A stretch of 64,000 bases of DNA from assembly GCA_022575985.1 (NCBI GenBank), contig JAKSXM010000238.1, positions 11,612,001 to 11,676,000 of the forward strand, in the 5' to 3' direction. Below, piece after piece: positions 23,973 through 34,193 of the stretch. This DNA is from Anagrus nilaparvatae. Its lineage: Eukaryota > Arthropoda > Insecta > Hymenoptera > Mymaridae. The notes under the pieces were generated by a model that made no database searches, was not told the origin of the DNA, and saw only the letters and a list, made by a program, of their open reading frames with translations. A program made the position numbers and the translations under genes. Numbering within the stretch: the stretch's first letter is position 1; the number at the start of each line of letters is the position of its first letter.

Positions 23973-26900
23973 TCAACCATTATTTGTACAGATTGGGTTT
24001 ACTCTTATTTGCATATTATAAATCATTCTTTCAGCATAAAGTAATAACCCAGAAAATATATTAAATAATAATAAAAATATTGTTGCACCAGCAACTTCAT
24101 TTATTTTGACGCTTTCTGCTGATAATTCATCCGTGTAACAAAATGGCTTTGGTATTTCCCAAATAAGTTGAGTTTCACGTTTTACTATCCCTGTTTCTAA
24201 CAAAGCTACAAACCTAAGTAAAAAAAAATTAAAATATAAAAATTTGAATATATTTTATCAAATGAAAAAACTATTGAAAAAAAAGTACTTACCCAACTCT
24301 AACCATTTCTAAAAATGTTATATTTTTTCCAACGGCAATTCCTTCCCAATAATATTTGGTATAATGTACTTGAGTTAATTCACAAACTTCTTTATTAGTA
24401 AACGTTTTATCAATTAGAGGATATGCATCTATTGGTATTGTATGATACGCATAACCACCTTCTTTAACTAATTTTATACCATCTTCTAATGGTATATATT
24501 TTTCTTCCATTGGTATTTTTGTCCAATAATCGTAATAAAAAGCTCTTCCTTCCCAGTCACAATTCTATATAAAAATGAAATAGTTGATACTAGCTAAGTA
24601 ACTTAGTTATCTTTATTATAATATTTTTTTACTTTCATATAAAATTCTGTCCAGCTTAAAGGTTGAGCACCAAAGGTTAATTCTAATTTTGCCATGGCAA
24701 GTAATGAATCTTTAACGGCATCTGTTTTAGAACTTACTCTACATGATACATAACTCGCTAAATAATAATTATTCAGTAGTAAACTAAATAATATAACAGT
24801 CAACATTGCTATTTGTTTTGATAAACTCTCAAATTCAAATTCCGTTGCTTTAAAGAAAAATTATATTTAAAAATGACGAAAGATATATAAAAAAAATATA
24901 ATTTTGCATTGATACGTCTTCAAATATAGACTCTAAATTATTAAAGGCTAATTAAATGTAGTACAATGCTAACTGGCTCATGGACAGAAAAATAAAGAAG
25001 TACCGAGTCCCTTGTAAATTGCGATTTCGGACATTCATTTTTTATGAGCAGGCATCGTATATATGATTTTAACATGGAACATGTTTATAGGGAGGGGGTA
25101 CTTCAATACTTGAAAATTAAGGAAGGGATGGGGTCAAACGAAACTTAGAATATTTAGAATCCAATTTGAAAACTGAAACAACACGTACTTTAAAAATGAA
25201 AAAAGTAAAATAATTTAATTTTTAACCTTGTTCACATAAAGTAGCTATTGTTATTAAGATTGATCTCCAAATTCTTTCATAAAATTTTATAGGATCCTTA
25301 TATGTCATTAAAATAAGTACAACTATTACAACAAATGCTGTAAATATTGTTGATAACCAAACATAAAGATTAAGTGGTCTAAAAAGTTCTTTAACATAAA
25401 TTTTCGCTAATCGTGAATTACGGAATACAAAAAAAGTTCTGAATAAATATATTAATTAAAAGTAATAAATCAAAAAATAAATTTTTTTAGATAAAAAAAA
25501 TTTACTAACTCATATCTTGTAGGAGAACTAATTATTTTAATCCAATCAAGCCTTTTTGGAGCCATAAATATCGAAAAACCAACGACGTCCTGATCTCCTC
25601 TGCCAACTTCGCGTAGTAATTTATTATTTATATCTTTTCCCCTTAACTCTTTTTCAATATATACAAGACTAATAATATGAAAAAAATTAAATTTATTTTC
25701 ATTATTAAATTTATTTCATTTTATTTCTCTTTTATTAGTACTAACCTAAAATTATATTTTTCACTCAACGGTACCCAAAAATGATAAATCAATTTCATTA
25801 GAGGATCCACTTCATTGTCTATATAATATTCCAAATCAGTAATGTTTTTGTAAAGTGCGTTTTCAAAATTTTGCTTAAATTAAAACTATAATGAAAATAT
25901 TATCAGAAAACACTAAACAATGATTTTATTTTAAAAAAACTTACGATACTCCGATAAAGTACATTTAAGCCTTTCAGATTCCATCTTAATTTTTTATCTA
26001 ATATGATACTATTACTAAAACCATTTTCATGATTCCATTCGCCAACGAAACTAACGTTTAATGTTCCTCCTCTGTATTTTCCTGGATTATAAATTTCATA
26101 CAAGTGATAAGTATTCTTCTTGACAAGAGCAATAAAAAAATCAGTTGATAGACTAAACGCCCAATCATTAATTAATTCTAATGTCTTATTTAAATCTGTG
26201 CCAATTATTAACCAATTGTGTAACTCTTCAAACATTCTGTACCTTATAGCCTTTGAATGTCATTAAATTAGTAAGAGAAAATCAATAAAATTACAATCAT
26301 TTTTTTACCTCAGATATTACTGATTTGATATTTTTTTCACCGTGACATTGAAAATCAATTAGTACACTTATCTTAGAATGTGTTGTTTGTATTATCAATG
26401 AAATGTTGAAAGATTTTTCAAAATTCCAAAATGCAGATTTTATTCCTGCCATACTGAATTCTTTCATCAACTTTGAATTACCTAATTTTAAAAAATAATT
26501 TTAATTACGAATAATCTTGTTGATCTTTTTTAATAAATTTTTGGTTCCTCAATTTCTTAACATACATCATGTTTCTAGGAAGGGGTATTTAGCGATTCTA
26601 AAAATAAAGGGTTCAAATATATATCAGTTTTAAGGAGTTGAGGGGGGGGGGGGGGTTAAATAGGATTTGGAATAATTTTGATAAGGGACGTGTATAACGT
26701 ATATAATATAAAGTAAACGCATAGTATATTATAACGTGTATACTAAAGATAGTAATTAGGATGTATAAAATTATAGCAGTTCTCGTTAATAAATCATGGA
26801 CAACAAAATTTTAATGACTTCCCCCTATATAGTTTCAAAAATTTTCCTACTTTTACCAGGATTTCATATTCCTTTATAATCATTGCGATTGGAGATTTCA

Positions 26901-27125
26901 ATCAAAAAAATTTTCATTTTTATTTCATCACATATTACATTTATAGCAATAAAAAACAAAAGATTTTCCTTACTTACCTTTTTTATCATTACATGAAAAT
27001 CCAACAAAGCTTTTCGTTGGTTTGTCAAAAAAATAACTAAGAATAAATTGGTTATAAACATCTTTCTCAGTTGAACATAGGTTACCACATATAAAAAAAA
27101 TTACTAAAAAAATATATTTAAACAT
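23973..27125 (-). CDS. IR75-type ionotropic receptor, gene b (inverted, diverged)
   Basis: Nine minus-strand exons: 27125-26978, 26481-26309, 26250-25945, 25873-25746, 25668-25510, 25438-25227, 24847-24633, 24564-24293 and 24213-23973 (617 residues). No stop or shift was found. A signal peptide (MFKYIFLVIFFICGNLC) precedes the IR75 N-terminal region, MFEELHNWLIIG, YEIYNPGKYRGGTLNVS and lobe S1, whose conserved Arg is in APKRLDW. The pore segment is ATLCEQA, with Glu where the other five have Gln. Lobe S2 has GGYAYHTIPIDAY and VCELTQVHY; the tail after the last helix is short. Exon 4 is 128 bases as in all family members, but exon 5 has 159 instead of 162. Several positions constant in the other copies are changed (the KPW and IDIGGT types in S1 become RGKDI and GFSIFM), so the ligand may differ. 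It is the only member on the minus strand. Confidence 0.88.
24965..25160. repeat. Repeat remnants in intron 6 of IR75-b
   Basis: 24975-25055 is a diverged CGAAGCC-family palindrome (GACAGAAAAATAAAGAAGTA ... TTTTTTATGAGCAGG). It is followed by a dispersed repeat beginning AACATGGAACATGTTTATAG. Both lie inside the intron between exons 6 and 7. Confidence 0.5.
26540..26720. repeat. Dispersed repeat with G-run in intron 1 of IR75-b
   Basis: Related to the AACATGGAACATGTT family; contains a run of about 13 G (26642-26654) and lies between exons 1 and 2. Confidence 0.45.
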
Positions 27126-27261
27126 TTTACTTAAACATAAATATATTTTAATTTAATAAGTGATATATCCAAAAAAAAAAAACAAACTATTTAATTTCTC
27201 AATACAATGTAATAAAGTTGAATTATAATTATTTATTTTTACTTTGCATTATTTATATTTA

Positions 27262-27271
27262 TTGTCAATCA
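27262..27271 (-). promoter_or_regulatory. TGATTGACAA motif upstream of IR75-b
   Basis: On the minus strand it reads TGATTGACAA, 137 bases before the IR75-b ATG. The same or nearly the same motif lies 118-176 bases before genes a, c and d. Confidence 0.35.
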
Positions 27272-27619
27272 TTTATGATAGGTAATTTATGAATCATAAA
27301 CAAATCCACCTGCAACATTGAACCTGTGTATAAAAAAGTTTTCAGAAGCACGCTAGTGTGAGGGTCTATAAAAGGGGGTCGACCTTTGACCTTTCCTGGG
27401 GGATATAAAGGTCGAGAAAATCATTTTCATTGATAAAAATTTTTATTTTTTTTTTCCAACATATTTTCCAATTTTTCAATATGGTGGGCCAAAACACATT
27501 AAAAAAGGAACATTCTACATTACCTGTGAGTTTTAATGGTTGAGAAAAACGTTTTCGTTGATAAAAATTTTTATTTCGAATTACTTTTGAAGTAAAAATT
27601 GATTACTGATATTTTTACG

Positions 27620-27670
27620 GTTTTTTTTAAGCCCCTTCAGAGAAGGGGCTTTTTTCGTAGGATGAGGAGA
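27620..27670. other. Perfect hairpin AAGCCCCTTC / GAAGGGGCTT
   Basis: Ten-base inverted repeat with a three-base loop (AGA) just beyond the 3' side of the R1-like element. It may belong to that element's 3' UTR. Confidence 0.4.
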
Positions 27671-27856
27671 ATGCTGTTTACGTATACAATACAGCCGGTA
27701 CTGTATGGTGATGTGGGACTCAACCTTAAATTCGAGGTAATACCCACTAAACTCCCCACCCTCTTGAATTTATGATAATGTCATAGAATCCGGACCGGGA
27801 CTCCCTGTTTAGGTATTACTTAGGTCCGGAAAAAATGTAGACTAGGCATTTTTTTA

Positions 27857-29818
27857 TCATCCTCTGCCTATAAAAGAGGAGAGTTTTCTACGAGAGGAAA
27901 CCCTCCTCCTTTTTTTTAACCAGTGTCGTCCGTACGTACTCTGCCACACTGTACCAGTTCGCGGTACTGCGCAGTATTTCCGGGACGACTCCTTCTGGCC
28001 TCCATTTGTTAAAGGGCGGTCGCCCCTCAGCGAAGCGAGGACACCCAAAAAAGGTGTACTTAGCGGTATCCAGCCCGCCCGGGCAATGCAAGCATTCCGG
28101 AGATGCCACCTTGCGCCACTTGAAAAGCATTTTGCGGAAATAACCGTGACCAGTTAAAAACTGTGTGAGGGAGAAGTCTACCTCATCATGATCAGGATTC
28201 ATCTATATTTCCAATTCGATGATGAGGTGGTGCGTCCAACGTCCCCTTGGGTCGCCATTCCACCTATGCTGCCAACATTCCATTGTGCGGGAGCGAGCGC
28301 GAGCGAAAGCTACATCGCGCTCTTCTCCTTCACGGTTATAGATCGCCTGCCTTTCCAAGGCAAGCAGATCGATGGGAATAACCCGAGCCACTACTTGGAT
28401 CGCCGGCTCTGATACAGTCTTGTACGAGCAAGCGATCCGAATTGCCGACTGCCTCTGTACTGCCTTTAGTTTCTTGCAGTACTTTTTTATGCGGACATTG
28501 TCAACCCACACCTCTGAACCGTAGAGCAAGATGGAGTTGACTGTTGTAATCAACAGCCTCCTCTTCCCTGATCTAGGACCGCCGATGTTTGTCATCACCC
28601 GGCCAGCCTTTTCACAGGCCTACTGGAATTGTCTATTGTAGGTCAACTTGTTATCCAAGAAGACCCCCAAATATTTGACCGTTGACTTGGTCTGGATCAT
28701 AAGGGTTTTACCTCCGTTGTCAAAGCTGATGCCGAATATGGTATCAGCCCTTCTTCGAGTCAGAAGGACAATCTCCGTTTTTCGGGACTGCCAGCCTGAG
28801 TCCGTGATCCGACATTCAGCGATTGATAAGGCGAATGGCTTCATCCAGAGTATTCTGTTGGTCCCCTGTCTCTCGAACTGTTATAGTTAGAGCAATATCT
28901 TCCACGTATCCATCCGGAAGCCCGATCCTCAGCAAGCCGTCGTAAAAGGCATTTCACAGATCAGGGCCCAGAACTGAAAAACCATTTTCGGTCTCTGCGC
29001 ATTGCGACGCGATTGCGCTTGCGGTTGCGACTCACTTTTACGGAATTTGGAGAACCAGCCTCACTAAAACCGTGTTGGTCGTCGCTGAGGTCACCCGCTT
29101 CCCTAATTGCCCGCCGCAATCTTGCTCTGACCATGCTCTCCATCACCTTGCCAATGGTATTTAACATACATAATGGTCTGTAAGATGATGGAGATCCTAA
29201 TTAATCCTTTCCCTTGCTCATCAGAGCCAGGCGGGCCACTTTTCAGTCCCTCGGAAACACACCTGCCACCAGGAGAAGACCAGGGATTACTTTTCCGGCC
29301 GCCTTAAGGGCTTCCGCGGATATTCCATCTGGTCCTGACGCTTTCCCATATTTCATTGAATTAATTGCCTGAAGCATCTCCGCCTCGCTAAATAGCGGAA
29401 CTTGCTCCCTCGGGACATCCAAAACCGGGTGTAGTTGGTTTGGATGATCCGGAAAGAGAGCATCCACTATTCTTTTGGTCTCTGCTTCATCCATCGTTTT
29501 GTCAAACTCAGAATTAAGTTTGCCCATGACAACCTTATATCCCAAGCCACACGGGTCGCTGTTGATACCATCTCTCAGCGACCGAAGACAGCGCAACTTG
29601 CTGAGGCAGATGGCTTTCGCCAGCCTATGCTTGGCTTCCTTGTATTCTCCAGAGTGCATAGCCAGCTCTCGGCGGCCATGCGCTCTCTGCCGTCTTCTGC
29701 GTGCCCTGTGACAGACCTGCCTAAGCTCCGCAATTTCCTCATTCCACCAGTGCACGCTCCTTTTCCATCTTTGACACATTCTAGCCTAGTGGGCGCTTTT
29801 TGTACGGGAGCCGATTAA
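27857..29818 (-). mobile_element. R1-like non-LTR retrotransposon, 5'-truncated and dead
   Basis: Minus-strand frames read in order: linker and start of the reverse transcriptase (WNEEIAELRQVCHRAR, then CLRSLRDGINSDPCGLG and YGKASGPDGISAEALK), a shifted block with MLNTIGKVMESMVRARLRR, a region where the catalytic YADD box reads YVED and the frame is broken, then TVKYLGVFLDNKLTYN, LLYGSEVWV, and a C-terminal CCHC-like segment (CLHCPGGLDTAKYTFFGC). This is the ORF2 order of R1-clade elements. The endonuclease domain is missing, and at least three frame breaks occur (near 29240, 28900 and 28600). It is a cellular retroelement relic, much more GC-rich than its surroundings. Confidence 0.88.
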
Positions 29819-29819
29819 T

Positions 29820-30301
29820 AACTAATATCTAGAAGTATAGTTTTTAATCGATATCTTGAATTCTATAATTTATTTTTGCAAAATTTTTTTCATCAAAAAA
29901 TACAAAAAATACCAATTTCTTTTTTCTTTTCGGATGTAGTACTTAATTTTTTTCTATGGGAATACTAGTTTTAGAAATATTGTTTTAAGTCATATTTTGG
30001 ATCTGATACGTAATTTTTTTTTTTTTAGGAAGTAGGTAGTACTTAATTTCTTTCTATGAAAGTACTAATATCTAGAATTATCGTTTTTACCCGATACCTC
30101 CAATCAGATACGTAATTTTTCGAAATTTTTTTTTCAAAATTTTTCACATAAAAATATCGGAATTTATTGTTTTTCAACGGATGAGTCAAATAAATTTTGA
30201 ATTAGATTCTCCAGGAAATTTCGCATACAATTTTTCGAATAAAATTTTTTTTCTTTCAAAGATTAATCTTGACAAAGTATAAAAAAAAAAGCTCTCATAG
30301 A
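29820..30301. repeat. Tandem repeat array, left part
   Basis: Diverged units of roughly 115-135 bases built from GTACTTAATTTCTTTCTATG, GTACTAATATCTAGAATTAT, CGTTTTTACCCGATA and GATACGTAATTTTTC. The same units continue at 31.68-32.43 kb, on the other side of an inserted TIR element. Confidence 0.7.
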
Positions 30302-31526
30302 CCCTTGTAGCGAAAGCGAACTTATTTTCTGGTCGTCAGACAGTTTCTGTCCATATTATCTGGTCAGATTCTGGGCCACCAGATTATGGGCAGAATCTGG
30401 GCATAATCGAGTACTTTTTCTGGTTACGGAATTGGTTTTCTGGTCGCCAGTCAGTTTCTGTCCATATTGTCTGGTCAGATTCTGGGCCGCCAGATTATGG
30501 GAAGAATCTGGGCATAATCCGAGTACTTTTTCTGGTCACGTAGTTGGTGGGAGATGGAGGGCCCAGAGATAGCCGGTGTTGCTAATATACGCATGTGCGG
30601 TTTAACAGCAGCATCAAGCTGCATCTGCTACTGTGGCATCGGCCATATTATTTTATTTTAGTGTCTTGAAATTTACATAAGCAGCTTTTAATTTTATTTT
30701 ATTTTGATTTTTTATAATAATTTAAAAAATTACTTAAATATAGGGGAAATATTTAATTTTGATCATATTTTCAGTTATATTTATTAGAAGTACAAGTAAG
30801 TATAATATTTATATAATTATAATATTTTAATAATGTGCACGTGTTTGTACGTTTTGTTGCCATGTCAGTAAAGTTTTTACATGATCATAGAAAAACTTTT
30901 TCATTTTTTAGTTTGATTATGTTTTTTAATTATAAGTTAGTAAGTGTAAAAAAAATTATTAATTTAATATTTTTTAATTTATAGAAACAATATATCAAGA
31001 GGTTTAACAAAAAGTATTGTTCTGTTTTCGACTCAACTACACGTATTCTGTAACATGAAGTTTTTCACTTGTCAGCAGTTACTAGTTTTTTCCTTGCATC
31101 GATGGTTTTAAAATAATTATCATTTAAATTTTTTGTATGTATAAAAAAATTAATAATAATAAAAGTTGAAATTAGATTCAAATTAGAGTTCTTTTTTGTT
31201 ACTATTTATTATTATTATTATTATTATTAATAATATATAACATACTATACATTAATAATAATAATAATAATCAAACATGTGCCCAGAAATCGTAAGAGTT
31301 TCTACCCAGAAACCGAACAGAAATTGAAATATTTTCTGTTCAGAAACCTACCATATTCTGTCCAGAAACTGTAACAGATTCTGGTCAACAGAAACCGACT
31401 AGAAAACCAACTTAAAGCGTTTCATCTCCGTTCTTTTTCTGGCTAGTTGAACTAGGCATTTTCTGCCCGACAACCAGAAAATCTGCCTGGCTTATGTCCA
31501 TAAAATGTTCGTTTTCGCTACAAGGG
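30302..31526. mobile_element. Non-autonomous TIR DNA transposon, about 1.2 kb
   Basis: Ends are CCCTTGTAGCGAAAGCGAAC and, on the other strand, CCCTTGTAGCGAAAACGAAC. Just inside the left end are two direct copies of a 111-base unit (TTTTCTGGTCGTCAG..., starting at 30325 and 30436) rich in TCTGG and CAGATTCTGGG; inverted, diverged relatives of it occupy 31310-31500. The middle has TTA/TAA microsatellites (31207-31270). No transposase frame was seen. A target duplication was not clear. Confidence 0.7.
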
Positions 31527-31624
31527 GAGGAACCATTGTTATTGGTCAAATTTTGATTTTTGATTTTTTGGAATATAAACACGTTTTGACCCTCAGGAAG
31601 CTAAAAAACCGGTTTTTAAAAAAA

Positions 31625-31656
<32 letters not shown>

Positions 31657-31674
31657 AACCGGTGAAATTTCACA

Positions 31675-32440
31675 ACCATTATGGAATTAAGACCTAATTT
31701 TTTTTTCAAAAATTTTTTTATCAAAAAATCTCAAACTTTTTTTTTTTTTAATTTGGATGTAATACCTCATTTATTTCCATGAAAGTACTTATATTTGAAA
31801 GTACGATTTTTACTCGATATCTCGAATCTGATAACTAATTTTTTGAAAATTTTTTCTCAAAATTTTTTTCACCAAAAAATACAAAAAATACCAATTTTTT
31901 TTTTCTTTATGGACGCAGTACTTAATTAATTTCTGTGGAAGTACTAGTTTTAGAAATATCGTTTATAGTAATTTTTTGGATCTGATACGTAATTTTTTCA
32001 AAATTTTTTTCTTAAAATTTTTATCGCCAAAAAATACAAAAAACGCCAATTTTTTTTTTATTTTAGGACGCAGTACTTAATTTCTTCCTATGAAAGTACG
32101 AATATCTAGAATTATCGTTTGTAAAAGATTTCTCCATCTGATACGTAATTTTTCAACATTTTTTACATAAAATAATTTAAAAAATACCATAATTTTTTTT
32201 TTTTTTTGGACGTAGTACCTCATTTTTTTCCATGAACGTACTAATATCTAGAATTATCGTTTTTACTCGTTATCTCCAATCCGATATCTAATTTTTCAAA
32301 CAATTTTTTTTTAAATTTTTTACATAAAAAAATTAGAAAAAACAATTTTTTTTTTTTTTTTTTTAGGACTTAGTACTTAATTTCTTTCTATGAAAGTATG
32401 AATATCTAGAATTAACGTTTTTACTAGGTATCATTTTTAT
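31675..32440. repeat. Tandem repeat array, right part
   Basis: Five to six diverged units matching the array at 29.8-30.3 kb, each with GATACGTAATTTTTC or a variant and GTACTTAATTTCTTTCTATG or a variant. It is preceded by a short GT/GTAT microsatellite (31624-31657). A related stretch in reverse orientation is found at 39.5-39.9 kb. Confidence 0.65.
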
Positions 32441-34193
32441 TCCTCAATTGAAACATAGCAAAAATTTTTTCTTTATTTCTGTAGCTAGTGTAATTATGTC
32501 TTCAAGATATAACTACACCAGCTACACCAAAAACTGTCTAGCAGACATAATTATCATAAAAGAAGATTATGTACTAGTGTAGAAAAATCTTCTTTTTTTT
32601 ATGTAAAAAACCTAATTTTTTCCATGAGATGTTAAACTAACAGTATCAAGGATAAGATCATTCAAAGATCATTCTTAGTTTTTCTTATGACATTATACTT
32701 TGTTAGGTAAAATAGGCCATTAAGAACATTTTGTTATTACTAATTAGGAATCATAGTGCCAATTACTTGGCAGCGTTTTTTTTTTTCTAGTAGACCGTTG
32801 ATCAACAAAAAAATATACATAATTAATAATTTTAATTATATTTTTATATTTTTTTTGAAAAAAAAATCTTCTATTATTAAATTCTTAATATGCTCCTGAA
32901 TTCAGGTTCAAAAAGATTGATCCAGTGATTTTTTTAACGTGCAATTCTACACAAAAAGTGCAGTTCTGAAAAAATTTGTGCAGTACTAAAAGCTAGTTTG
33001 TGCAGTCCTAAAATATAAATTTTTTTGATTTTTTATACAAAATATTTTATATTCTAAAAAATAATGAATTTTATATTCATATTTTTCCTAAAAAAGATGT
33101 ACAAATGCCAATTCTTACCCCAAAATGCCCAATTTTGAAATTGTGCCAAAATTCTAATTTTTAAAAGAAACGAGTACTATAGGCCTTAAAATTTTTTACA
33201 AGCACTAAGTTTCCAAAATATTTTTACTCGTCTTTTTATAATTATTTGTTTAGCAGATATGATAATTTGAGTCCCATATTTAGGGCTTTTTAAAAAAGTC
33301 AATTTTAATCCTTATCTTTAAAATGGGATATCTTAGAAACTATTTATTTAAAAAAGACAGGAAATGGTATCCTTATGTAAAATTTTCCGCTAAATCCAAA
33401 TTTTTAGTCAGATTTTCATTTGGTTAAGTGACTTTGCGGGAAATTTAAAATTTGTGAAAAATGATTTTTTAAAAATCGCTATTTTTCAATTTTAGTGCTT
33501 TTAAAATAAATTTACCAAAAAAAATATATGAGAAAACATAAAACTTGAGACCAACAAAATGAAAATTGAGCTGTCTGCAGCTGAGGTATTTACATGTTCA
33601 ATAAATTTAATAAAAAGTAATTTTTGAGGTACTTTTTTAAAATTTTAAGAGATAATATTTTGTAAATAAATGAGCAAAATTAGTATTCCCCACCCCCTTT
33701 TTGTGATTTGTGCAGTTCTAAAATTTCCTTAAAAAAAACACTGGATTGATCTAAAACTTTGAGCTATAATGAACATAAATTGTTAAGTTCTAACTTATTT
33801 AACATAGTCTGTTAAAATCATTTATTCCTTATTTTGTAAAAAATATTCTTACATAATTTTTCTGTTGCATTATTCTGATCAGCACGCACTGTTCTTTTAT
33901 ACTTATTAACTATATGCAGAGGTAAACTCGTATATGTATATTAACAATATTTTGATAATTTAGCAAATAAAAGCAAATTTTATTTTTATAATTTACTTCT
34001 TTTTTGATGTATTATTGTATAATATTATGTTTACCAAAGTTTGCAAATATCAGTTAATTCTTAGAACTGCATAATCGTGTATTCGTTTGTCTGTTTATTC
34101 ATTTATTATTCAAAATTTAGTAGTTTTTGGTGATAAAGGATATATTTAAAAAAAAAAATTTTTAATTAACATATGTTATAATTTAAAATCAAA
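32441..34193. other. AT-rich region without a recognised gene
   Basis: A short inverted pair around TAGTGTAATTATGTC and GACATAATTATCATA (32486-32560) is visible. No coding frame was found. The SLC6 promoter should lie toward the right end. Confidence 0.45.

Noticed and set aside
29435..29818. Plus-strand 127-codon frame
   Set aside because: Antisense shadow of the R1-like reverse transcriptase.
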